A stretch of DNA of 64,000 nucleotides from DASSSQ01 sp963839285 (GTDB lineage: Bacteria; Actinomycetota; Thermoleophilia; Gaiellales; Gaiellaceae), in the NCBI GenBank assembly GCA_963839285.1, contig CAWIUN010000020.1:186001-250000 (forward strand), in the 5' to 3' direction. A model generated the notes under the pieces. That model had not been told where the DNA came from. It searched no databases and saw only the letters and a list, made by a program, of their open reading frames with translations. The position numbers and the translations under genes are program-made. This document shows positions 49,638-56,956 of the stretch, in pieces; position 1 is the first letter of the stretch, and every line of letters begins with the position of its first letter.

Positions 49638-50120
49638 ATGGCCAAGCCGTCCGGAGAGAAGCTGATCGCGGAGAACCGCCGCGCGCGGCACGACTACAAC
49701 CTGCTCCAGCGGATCGAGGCGGGCCTCGTCCTGACCGGGACGGAGGTCAAGTCGCTGCGCGAGGGCCGCGCGACGCTCGCGCAGGCCTACGCGGACGTTC
49801 GCGACGGCGAGGCGTGGATCCACGGGATGTCGATCGCCGCCTACGACAAGGGCGGCTACGCGAACCACGAGCCGGAACGCCCGCGCAAGCTGCTGCTGCA
49901 CCGGCGCGAGATCGACTCGCTGTACGGCTCGGTGCGCGAGAAGGGCCTGACGCTCGTGCCGACCCGGCTCTACTTCAAGAACGGCCGCGTCAAGGTGGAG
50001 CTGGCGCTCGCCCGCGGCAAGGAGACCCGCGACAAGCGCCGCGACATCGCCGACCGGGACGCGAAGCGCCAGATCGAGCGCGCCCTCAAGGGACGCGCCC
50101 GATCCGACTACCAGCGCTAG
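49638..50120 (+). CDS. smpB: SsrA-binding protein SmpB
   Basis: Partner of tmRNA in ribosome rescue; mimics the anticodon arm of the tmRNA. Intact, 160 residues: KLIAENRRARHDYNLLQRIE, AGLVLTGTEVKSLREGRATL, AAYDKGGYANHEPERPRKLL and the basic C-terminal tail KETRDKRRDIADRDAKRQIE, which occupies the mRNA channel. TAGCCT (49625-49630) sits 7 nt before ATG 49638. The ssrA gene is 1.2 kb downstream, separated only by the convergent adhP. Stop shares CTAG with adhP. Confidence 0.97.
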   Translation: MAKPSGEKLIAENRRARHDYNLLQRIEAGLVLTGTEVKSLREGRATLAQAYADVRDGEAWIHGMSIAAYDKGGYANHEPERPRKLLLHRREIDSLYGSVREKGLTLVPTRLYFKNGRVKVELALARGKETRDKRRDIADRDAKRQIERALKGRARSDYQR

Positions 50121-51129
50121 AAGCGGAAGACGATCCGCGCCGGGACGCGCCCGGCCTCGACGTCCTCGATCGCCTCGTTGACCCGGTCGAGCGTGCGCGT
50201 CTCGCGGATCACGCTCGTCCGGCCGGCGGCGTGCAGCTCGAAGACCTCCCGCAGGTCGTTGCGCGTGCCGACGATCGAGCCGACGATCGTGATCCCGTTG
50301 AGGACGGTCTCGAAGATCGGCAGCTTGACCTCGTTGTCGGCCGGCAGCGCGACGAAGACGAGCGTGCCGCCGCGGCGCAGCGAGCCGTAGGCCTGCTCGA
50401 ACGCGCGCGGGGACGACCGCGAGCGCGATCGCCTGGTCGGCGCCGCCGAGCGCCTGGATCGCCGCGACCGGGTCCTCCTTGGCCGCGTTGACCGTGAACT
50501 CGGCGCCGAGCTCGCGGGCCAGCTCGAGCTTCTCGTCGTGGAGGTCGACCGCGATGACGCGGCCGCCGGCGATCGCCGCGTACTGGATCGCGAGGTGGCC
50601 GAGCCCGCCGACGCCGAAGACGGCGACGAGGTCGGACGAGCGCGTGCCCGCGACCTTGACCGCCTTGTAGGTGGTGACGCCCGCGCAGGTGAGCGGCGCC
50701 GCGTCGAACGGGTCGACGCCGTCGGGCACCTTGACGACGTAGCGGCCGTAGGCGACCGCGTACTCGCCGAAGCCGCCGTCGATCGAGTAGCCCATGTTCT
50801 CCTGCTCGAGGCAGAGCGTCTCCCAGCCGGAGACGCAGTAGTCGCAGGTGCCGCAGGCGTAGCCGAGCCAGGGCATCGCGACGCGGTCGCCGACCGCGAC
50901 CTCGGTGACGCCGGGGCCGAGCTCGGTGACGATGCCGACGCCCTCGTGGCCGGGGACGAACGGCGGCGTCGGCTTGACCGGCCAGTCGCCGTGGGCGGCG
51001 TGGATGTCGGTGTGGCAGAGGCCGCGACGCCTCGAGCTTGACGACGATCTGGCCGTCGCCGGGGGTGGGGATGGGCCGCGTGTCGAGCGCGAGCGGTTCG
51101 GTGAACGAGTGCACGACGGCGGCCTTCAT
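50117..51129 (-). CDS. adhP: Zinc-dependent alcohol dehydrogenase, AdhP type (two indels)
   Basis: Medium-chain NAD-dependent alcohol/aldehyde dehydrogenase of about 336 residues. ATG 51129 starts MKAAVVHSFTEPLALDTRPI; catalytic zinc region CHTDIHAAHGDWPVKPTPPF and GHEGVGIVTELG; structural zinc cysteines CGTCDYCVSGWETLCLEQEN; NAD-binding VFGVGGLGHLAIQYAAI. The C terminus ends VEAGRVPARIVFRF. Indels lie near 51030 and 50411. The start is overlapped by the stop of a 17-codon leader ORF with its own strong SD. Confidence 0.92.
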
Positions 51130-51179
51130 CGTGCCGGTCTCCGGGCGGCGGATGCCGGAGCGTGCTCCGTGGTTGCCAT
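51126..51179 (-). CDS. 17-aa leader ORF overlapping adhP start
   Basis: On the minus strand ATG 51179 is preceded by a clear SD (aggagggcgac) and encodes MATTEHAPASAARRPAR. Its TGA overlaps the adhP ATG (ATGA, 51126-51129), whereas adhP itself lacks a good SD. This arrangement suggests adhP is translated by coupling to the short ORF. Inferred from sequence only. Confidence 0.5.
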   Translation of the reverse strand: MATTEHAPASAARRPAR

Positions 51180-51289
51180 GTCGCCCTCCTGGACGGTGGT
51201 GGTTCCGTCCATCCTGGTCGGCGGTCGAGTCCCGGCGCCATCCGCGTGAACCCCGCTGCTGGTCGGTACAATGTGCGTACACGACATAC

Positions 51290-51654
51290 GGGGGCGCCAC
51301 GGTTTCGACGTGGTCGGTTCTCCGGCTGAGCTGCAAGCGGAGGTCCCCGGTCGGCCTCCTAAAACAACCGGGACCAAACGCAAGTGCGGATAACGAACTC
51401 GCACTCGCCGCTTAGTCTCTAGGGACTGAATGACGCGTCGCTCCGAGTTGGGCCCGTGGCCCGGATAGCGGCGTCAACTAACGGGCTCGGCGCCTAGGGA
51501 GAGCCAATCGCCCGAAGCGCGACACCAAAGGATGGCTAGGCCGTCGGTAGGGCGTCCGTCCTCCGGCCGGCGGCCGAATCTAAAGGGCGGACTAGGCTTG
51601 TAGACGCTCTGCCCGGTGCGGCTGCGGACGCGGGTTCGACTCCCGCCGCCTCCA
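51290..51654 (+). ncRNA. ssrA: tmRNA
   Basis: Transfer-messenger RNA. The 5' end gggggcgccacggtttcgac and the 3' T-arm gggttcgactcccgccgcctcca are canonical. The 7-bp acceptor stem gggggcg/cgcctcc pairs fully with one G-U. The tag frame runs from GCA 51380 to TAG 51413-51415 and encodes ASADNELALAA, ending in the ALAA degron. CCA is not encoded (act follows the discriminator A). TACACG (51278-51283) or TACAAT (51267-51272) could be the -10. smpB lies nearby. The accessory region starts immediately downstream. Confidence 0.97.
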
Positions 51655-51713
51655 CTCTGGACTCCTTCGGCAATCGCTGCGGAAATTCGGAGCAGGAGGG
51701 GTCGGCAGGACGG

Positions 51714-51739
51714 GAACGGCGGCCTCTCGGCCGCCGTTC
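51714..51739 (+). terminator. 10-bp hairpin downstream of ssrA
   Basis: gaacggcggc (51714-51723) pairs perfectly with gccgccgttc (51730-51739) around ctctcg, 60 nt after the tmRNA 3' end. Likely the ssrA terminator. The remaining gap to the next gene (51740-51889) contains nothing I can assign. Confidence 0.65.
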
Positions 51740-51889
51740 AGCGTCTCGGGGCGCGTTTCCGCGCGCGCCGGCGGCGGTCGAGCAGGCCGGCGAGCTCTTT
51801 GCCGGCGGCGAACGCCGCGCGCGCCCAGGGCGGAGCCGCCGGGCGCGCGGTCAGGTGGAGCAGCTGGGTCTCGCGGGGATGCGACGCGA

Positions 51890-53830
51890 TCAGAACGGCA
51901 CCGCCTCTTCGGCGGGCTCGGGCTTGGCGCGGCCGTTGCCGCGGGCGCGCTGCTGCTTGCGACGTTCCTTGATCGGGATCCAGCCGGCGGGGAGGACGCC
52001 GTCCCAGGCGTACTCGAGCTTGCGCGCGGCAGGCCCCTGCGGGAGCAGTAGGCCGGCGAGGCGGCGGAGCCGTCGCATCACTTCCTGGCCCGTGCGGCCG
52101 CCGGGCCGCTTGTGCGGCCGCGCCGGCTTCGCGTTCGGGTGGGCCGGGTCGAGCCAGCCCTGGCGAACGCAGAGGCGGAAGATCTCGACGAGGTGCGAGA
52201 GCCCTGAGCGGAACTCGAGGAAGGGGATGCCACGGCGCTTCGGGCGCGTGTCGACGTTGTTCGCGCCGGTCGTGTAGCGGGCGCGCGCGACCCGGTGCGC
52301 CTTCTCCTGCGGCTTGCCGGCGTTGCGGAGCTCCCAGTAGAGCTCGTCGTCGTGGTGGATGACGCCGAGCAGGAGCGGCTCGGTGTCGCAGGCGATCTTC
52401 TGCAGCTCGGAGTGGCAGGCGGCGGTGTGCGGGTTCGCACAGCGGTAGGTGATGTAGCCGACGCCGTGGATCCGCTTGTAGCGGTGGTTGAAGCCGGGGC
52501 TGCCGCAGTGCGCGCAGTAGCAGTAGCCGTACTCGTCGACGACGCCTTCCTGGCGAAGGTCGCTGCGCTTCTTGGTCGCGCCGTTTGGCTTGCGGAAGGG
52601 CGCGATCATCGCGACGCCGACGCGCTCGCAGGCGCGGCGGACGGGGCGGAGGTTCGGGCCGCGGTCGCAGACGACGACCTCGGGGTAGAAGCCGAGGACG
52701 TCACGGACGCGCTCGAGCAGCGCGATGAAGTGCTTGCTCTCGCTCTGGTCGGCGGGGATGTGCAGCGAGGCGATCTCGGCGCCGGTGTAGTCGTCGACGG
52801 CGCGCATCTTCAGGAAGCCGAGCCAGGCGCGGATCCGCTTGCCGGTGCGCGGGTCGGTGTAGATCCTGAAGCCGGCGTCGACGTCGCGGGTCGTGTAGCG
52901 GTGCTTCGCGCCGCCGGGGGCTTTCGCGATCCACAGCTCCTTCGGCCCGTCCGGGCGCTCGCGCTCCTGCGCGCGCCTGCGGTACTTGGGATGCCGCGGC
53001 TCGTCCGGTTCGCCCTCGGCGAGTTCCTCGAGCGCGAGCTCCTCCAGGTCTGCCCACGGGTCGACCGCCTCGACCACCTCCTCGCCGAGCACGGCGGTCA
53101 CGTCCTCCTGCTCCGTCTCGCTCGGCGCCTCCGCGTGCTCCTTCTGCCGCCGCCTGTTCGCATTGCCGACGTCGAGCCGCTCGACCCACTCCGGCATCCG
53201 CTTGCCGCCGTTCGCGGCGCACCAGGCGGGATCGGTACAGGCGTGGCGCATTCGCGCGTGCGCCTCGACCGCTGTCGCGTCGACGTGCACGTGGCGAGCG
53301 ACGTGTGAGTCGCGGTGGCAGGCGAGATGCCAGAGCTTGCGGCGGGCGTTGTCGATCCCCTCCTGGTAGTCGCCGAGCTCGACGAGGCGCGCGTAGGTCG
53401 TCTCGTACGAGGGCATCCGCTCCTGGTCGAAGCCGGCGTGCTCCCAGAAGCGGTGCTCCCGGCCCCAGTCGTAGAAGGCCTGGACGTCGGTCTGCTTCGA
53501 GATGATCCAGGCGGCGCCGGCGAGCAGCCAGTGGCCGGGGAGCCGGTCGCGGCCGACGACGTGCTTCTTGCCGGTCTTCCGCTTCTCGTAGGTCGCAGGG
53601 TCGGTCGTCTCGCGCTCGAGGTCGTCCCAGAGCTCAGGGAAGCGTTGCAGCTCGCGGACGAGCCAGCCCGCGTTGCGCAGCTCCCTGTCGTCGCTGAAGC
53701 GGGTCGCGTGCGGCAGCTCGTAGGCGTGCTCGGCGCGCTGACGAACTGGCGGCGCCGCCATCATCTGCTCGAGCGTCAGTTGCGCCGAAGGGTTCGCGAG
53801 CGTCGGCGGGACGGCGGCGGGCGCGCTCAC
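51890..53830 (-). CDS. DDE transposase-like protein with internal zinc ribbon
   Basis: 646 residues, intact, from GTG 53830. Helical N-terminal part (SDDRELRNAGWLVRELQRFP; HWLLAGAAWIISKQTDVQAF), then a putative RNase H-like core: first Asp in HVHVDATAVEAHARMRHA, a strand AVDDYTGAEIASLHIPADQ, second Asp in YPEVVVCDRGPNLRPVRRAC. A CYCAHCGSP...YRCANPHTAAC zinc-ribbon-like insertion follows, then ELYWELRNAGKPQEKAHRVA with a candidate Glu. This resembles IS1182/IS1380-type transposases, but I found no terminal inverted repeats, so it may be a domesticated or island-borne enzyme. Low complexity acidic linker around residue 270. Confidence 0.6.
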   Translation of the reverse strand: MSAPAAVPPTLANPSAQLTLEQMMAAPPVRQRAEHAYELPHATRFSDDRELRNAGWLVRELQRFPELWDDLERETTDPATYEKRKTGKKHVVGRDRLPGHWLLAGAAWIISKQTDVQAFYDWGREHRFWEHAGFDQERMPSYETTYARLVELGDYQEGIDNARRKLWHLACHRDSHVARHVHVDATAVEAHARMRHACTDPAWCAANGGKRMPEWVERLDVGNANRRRQKEHAEAPSETEQEDVTAVLGEEVVEAVDPWADLEELALEELAEGEPDEPRHPKYRRRAQERERPDGPKELWIAKAPGGAKHRYTTRDVDAGFRIYTDPRTGKRIRAWLGFLKMRAVDDYTGAEIASLHIPADQSESKHFIALLERVRDVLGFYPEVVVCDRGPNLRPVRRACERVGVAMIAPFRKPNGATKKRSDLRQEGVVDEYGYCYCAHCGSPGFNHRYKRIHGVGYITYRCANPHTAACHSELQKIACDTEPLLLGVIHHDDELYWELRNAGKPQEKAHRVARARYTTGANNVDTRPKRRGIPFLEFRSGLSHLVEIFRLCVRQGWLDPAHPNAKPARPHKRPGGRTGQEVMRRLRRLAGLLLPQGPAARKLEYAWDGVLPAGWIPIKERRKQQRARGNGRAKPEPAEEAVPF

Positions 53831-53922
53831 TACCGCCCCCGAGAGGGTGCTGCGCCCCGTCTGTCGGTTGTGTCGTGCATGACTCGACTCTCGCTCCACT
53901 CCGGCCGGGAATCCCGGCGCCG

Positions 53923-53942
53923 AGGGTTCGCCCCTGAACCCT
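53923..53942. promoter_or_regulatory. Inverted-repeat operator O1 (candidate XRE site)
   Basis: AGGGTTC-N6-GAACCCT, a perfect 7-bp inverted repeat 93 nt upstream of the transposase-like GTG. A near copy occurs at 54316-54331, flanking the xre gene on its other side. Confidence 0.6.
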
Positions 53943-53947
53943 CTCAA

Positions 53948-53961
53948 CGAACGTATGTTCG
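53948..53961. promoter_or_regulatory. LexA/SOS box
   Basis: CGAACGTATGTTCG matches the Gram-positive LexA consensus CGAAC-RNRY-GTTCG at every constrained position. It lies 5 nt from operator O1, upstream of the transposase-like gene on the minus strand. Confidence 0.6.
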
Positions 53962-53976
53962 CAGACGGGTCGGACG

Positions 53977-54291
53977 TCAGGAACGGCTGCGGGCGCGGAT
54001 GATCTTGCTGTCGGGAGGCCGTCTCGGCGCTCCGGGCCGCAGCTGCCGGAACGCGAGCCACTCCGGCTCGAGCAGCTCGTCGAGCGTGTCGAGCGCGAGC
54101 ACGTGCTGCAAGTTGACGAGCCAGCGAAGGGGCGGGTTCGCGTTGCCGCCGCGCTCGAGCCGCCGGTAGCTCGAGAGCGGAATGCCGGCGAAGTGGGCAA
54201 CCTGCTTCTGGGTCAGGTCGCGCGACAGGCGTGCGGCGGCGAGCCGTGTCCGCGGTTTCGTTCGCTCTCTGCTCGCACCACGGGTCGGCAC
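53977..54291 (-). CDS. XRE-family helix-turn-helix regulator
   Basis: 104 residues, intact, ATG 54291. The HTH_3 domain spans about residues 15-60: TRLAAARLSRDLTQKQVAHF, AGIPLSSYRRLERGGNANPP, with a recognition helix LSSYRRLERG. A short C-terminal tail (DELLEPEWLAFRQLRPGAPR) carries no effector domain. Such proteins typically repress nearby island genes. It lies between the transposase-like gene and a divergent unknown gene, with matching inverted repeats on both sides. Confidence 0.85.
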   Translation of the reverse strand: MPTRGASRERTKPRTRLAAARLSRDLTQKQVAHFAGIPLSSYRRLERGGNANPPLRWLVNLQHVLALDTLDELLEPEWLAFRQLRPGAPRRPPDSKIIRARSRS

Positions 54292-54315
54292 CCGCCGACG
54301 CTATCGAGTCCTGAC

Positions 54316-54331
54316 GGTTCGCTCCTGAACC
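54316..54331. promoter_or_regulatory. Inverted-repeat operator O2 (candidate XRE site)
   Basis: GGTTCGCTCCTGAACC differs from the core of O1 by one spacer base. It sits in the divergent intergenic region, 25 nt upstream of xre and 49 nt upstream of the 54380 gene, where a repressor could control both. Confidence 0.6.
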
Positions 54332-54379
54332 CTTTCGCTCGCCAACTGCGACAGCCGACGCTCGTACTTTCGCGGCGAG

Positions 54380-55537
54380 ATGGCGAAGCGAAAGCCGAAG
54401 CCCGAGCACCACTCGCAGGCGCAGCGTCGCGAGCAGAAGACGAACGAGTTCCGCTCGAGGCAGTCCGACGAGCAGCTCTACAAGCTCGTCGCCGCCGTCG
54501 CGCGCGATGCGCTGCCGGATGCACCGGGAAAGCTCGGCCAGCAGCAGTTCGATGACAACCGTGAGCGAATCGCCGGCGAGCTCGGCGAGCCGGTACCGCC
54601 GAAGGCGAACGCGATCTACATGCGCTTCAACCAGGGACGCCCGAAGCGGGAGCGGCGGCCGTGGAAGCGGATCGTCGCGGACGCGCTCGACGGCAACCAC
54701 GAGCTGCGCGTGACCGCCGACCGGCGGGCCGAGCCGGCCTGGTTCCAGGACGAGGGCTACCTCGTCTACTCGCTCCGCCGCGTCGCCGACCACCTCGGGC
54801 TGGATCCCGGCGGCCCCGGCTGCCCCGCCGACACCTACGACCGCGGCTACCGCGAGCTGGTCGAGGCGGACAAGAGGCTGAAGCGCGGCCGCCTGCTCGG
54901 CGAGCTGCTCCTCACCTCCGCGCAGGCCCAGACGATCGCCGGCAACGCCGGCTGGGACGGCGCCTGGGAGCTCGCCGGCTACCTGCCGCCGGGGCGGCCG
55001 GAGAGCGTGCGCGGCTTCGAGCCGCTGCAGATGCTCGCCCACTACTACGAGACCAGGCCGGGCCTGCCGCGAAGCTACGAGGAGCTGCGCCAGCACGCCG
55101 CCTCGATGGACATCCCGCTCCCGGCACAGAAGACGGTCAAGTGGACGGAGCTGCGCGCACGCTTCATCGCGCTCCGCCACGCGAGCGGGCTCGAGACTCC
55201 GCGCAGCGGGCCGCGGCCGGGCGAGGAGCTCCCGTCGGAGAAGGTGGCGGCGCTCCTCGAGGGCGCGCCGCGGCTTCGGCGCAAGGGCTACTGGCTCGTG
55301 CTCGACAACGTCCTCGACGCGCTCGCCGACTACGTCGACGAGTACGAGGGCAGAGAGCCGCTCCGCCAGCACCACTACAAGGCCGCCTGCGTTGGCCGCG
55401 GCTGGCCCTCCGCGACACGGATCGACACCTGCGCCCGCAAGCACGGGATCGGCGTCGGCACCGGCGACGGCCCCTTCCGCGCGATGCTCGAGCTCGCCCG
55501 CAAGCGCGCGCACGAACGGCGGCAGAAGGCGGCGTGA
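54380..55537 (+). CDS. Unknown 385-aa protein, possibly DNA-binding repeats
   Basis: Intact frame from ATG 54380; TACTTT (54365-54370) is 9 nt upstream. The N terminus is highly basic (MAKRKPKPEHHSQAQRREQK). The rest is helical with recurring modules of about 60 residues, each with a conserved aromatic and PS/PL turn: LPRSYEELRQHAASMDIPLP, EPLRQHHYKAACVGRGWPSA. The latter resembles the homing-endonuclease-associated repeat found in DNA-binding proteins. No nuclease or polymerase motif is visible. Divergent from xre and sharing operator O2, so probably repressed by it. I do not recognise the family. Confidence 0.6.
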   Translation: MAKRKPKPEHHSQAQRREQKTNEFRSRQSDEQLYKLVAAVARDALPDAPGKLGQQQFDDNRERIAGELGEPVPPKANAIYMRFNQGRPKRERRPWKRIVADALDGNHELRVTADRRAEPAWFQDEGYLVYSLRRVADHLGLDPGGPGCPADTYDRGYRELVEADKRLKRGRLLGELLLTSAQAQTIAGNAGWDGAWELAGYLPPGRPESVRGFEPLQMLAHYYETRPGLPRSYEELRQHAASMDIPLPAQKTVKWTELRARFIALRHASGLETPRSGPRPGEELPSEKVAALLEGAPRLRRKGYWLVLDNVLDALADYVDEYEGREPLRQHHYKAACVGRGWPSATRIDTCARKHGIGVGTGDGPFRAMLELARKRAHERRQKAA

Positions 55538-55829
55538 CCGCCTCTGCCACTGCAGGGCGTCGAGCGATCGGGTCGGTCCTGGTCGAAAGCTCGACGCCTC
55601 AACCCGCTTACGTGCAAGGGACGCTCGGTGCCGCCGCGTCGGCGCGCGTTGCGCCGCCGCTCGTCGGCCTCCTGCTCGGCCGGCCACCCGTTGTGATCGA
55701 GCAGCAGGGCGGGCCCATCGCCGGTTCGAGTCCTACCTGCGGCCGTCCCTCGTCCAGTTCGGACGGGGCTTGAATGGCCAGCCCTACGGGGCGACACTGT
55801 GAAGCGGATCACGATTGAAAGGGGTACCG
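55538..55829 (+). other. Intergenic region with a tRNA 3'-end-like remnant
   Basis: No gene is supported. Around 55713-55745 the stretch ccggttcgagtcctacctgcggcc resembles a tRNA T-loop and acceptor strand, but the T-stem does not pair (two of five mismatches) and no 5' half is present. It may be a remnant of an integration site. A usable RBS (aaagggg, 55817-55823) precedes the next gene. Confidence 0.3.
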
Positions 55830-56879
55830 ATGCGGCTCGGAAGGGCGAGGGACGAGGCGGAGCAGGCGCTCGCCGACAGCAGGGACGGGCTGAAGGAGGC
55901 GACCGGGAGGCTCGAGGACGCCGTGAAGGAGCGCCGCAAGGGAGTCGAGACGTCCGAGAAGCAGCTCTCGCGTGCCCAGGAGGAGTACCGCAAGCGGGTC
56001 GCGAAGGCCGAGCAGGCGGTGACCGAGGCGGGTCAGGCGCGGAAGGTGGGCGGCGGCTTCTTCGGGCCGGTGAAGGTGTTCGATGACCGCGTCACCGTCA
56101 ACGGGAAGACGTTCACGCTGACGCCGGAGGTGCAGGCGACGGTCGACACCGCCGGCAACCTGTCGTCGACGCGCCGGCACACGGTGACACGGTTCGCGCT
56201 ACTCGGGCCGCTGTCGCTGTTCACACCGAAGAAGACGAAGCACGACGACCGGGAGCTGTTCCTGCTCGTCGAAGGCCCGGACTGGGCGGAGCTCGTGAAG
56301 TGCGACGTGAAGCAGCAGTCGGCGACGCGCCAGCTTGCCCAGTCGATCAACGTCGCCGCCCGTCAGGTCGAACAGACGCTCGCCGACCGCCGCCAGCGCG
56401 TCGCCGCCGCGCAGCAGGCGCTCGCGTCGTCGCGCGCGGACAAGACGGCGATCGGAGAGGCTGAGCGGGAGCTGCAGACGGCGCACGCCGCGACCGAGAC
56501 GATCGTCGAGCGCCGCGACGAACTGCTCGCGCTCGCCGGCGGCTACCACGACCAGGAGGCGAAGGAGGCGCGCAAGGCGCAGGCGCTCGTCGCCGAGGTG
56601 CAGAGCCTGCTCGCCGAGCCGCTCGAGCTGCCGGCGCTGCCCGCGGAGCTCGAGCCAGGCTCGGCGGCAGCCGAGCTCGAAGCCGCGTCCGAGCCGCCCG
56701 AACCGGCGGCGCCCGAGGCCGCCGCGGCGGAGCCAGAGGCGGCCGAGCCGGAGCTGGACGCCGCCGCCGACGGGGACGCGATCGAGCAGATCCGCCGCCT
56801 GGGCGAGCTCCGCGACGGGGGCCTGATCACCGCGGAGGAGTTCGAGGCGAAGAAGGCGGAGCTGCTGCGCCGGCTCTGA
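55830..56879 (+). CDS. Coiled-coil protein with C-terminal SHOCT domain
   Basis: 349 residues, intact, ATG 55830 after aaagggg. Residues 1-80 form a charged coiled coil (RLGRARDEAEQALADSRDGL). A beta-rich PH-like region follows (GGFFGPVKVFDDRVTVNGKT, TVTRFALLGPLSLFTPKKTK), then a second coiled coil, a Pro/Glu/Ala linker and a SHOCT domain (IEQIRRLGELRDGGLITAEE). SHOCT domains are short oligomerisation modules common in phage and actinobacterial proteins. Role unknown; positioned between the XRE unit and the restriction system. Confidence 0.7.
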   Translation: MRLGRARDEAEQALADSRDGLKEATGRLEDAVKERRKGVETSEKQLSRAQEEYRKRVAKAEQAVTEAGQARKVGGGFFGPVKVFDDRVTVNGKTFTLTPEVQATVDTAGNLSSTRRHTVTRFALLGPLSLFTPKKTKHDDRELFLLVEGPDWAELVKCDVKQQSATRQLAQSINVAARQVEQTLADRRQRVAAAQQALASSRADKTAIGEAERELQTAHAATETIVERRDELLALAGGYHDQEAKEARKAQALVAEVQSLLAEPLELPALPAELEPGSAAAELEAASEPPEPAAPEAAAAEPEAAEPELDAAADGDAIEQIRRLGELRDGGLITAEEFEAKKAELLRRL

Positions 56880-56956
56880 GGCACGGGAACGGCGCGCGCG
56901 CTCGGGAAAGACGCTATGCGCGGGTCGCGCGCGCCGATACGGTCTGGACAAAGGAC

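Noticed and set aside
51890..55687. A 1,265-codon minus-strand open frame spanning the transposase-like gene, xre and the 54380 gene
   Set aside because: Only the part below 53830 reads like a protein. The upstream part is antisense to two well-supported genes and is Arg/Ala-rich shadow sequence.
55690..55750. Complete tRNA gene
   Set aside because: The T-stem does not pair and there is no D-arm, anticodon arm or 5' acceptor strand.
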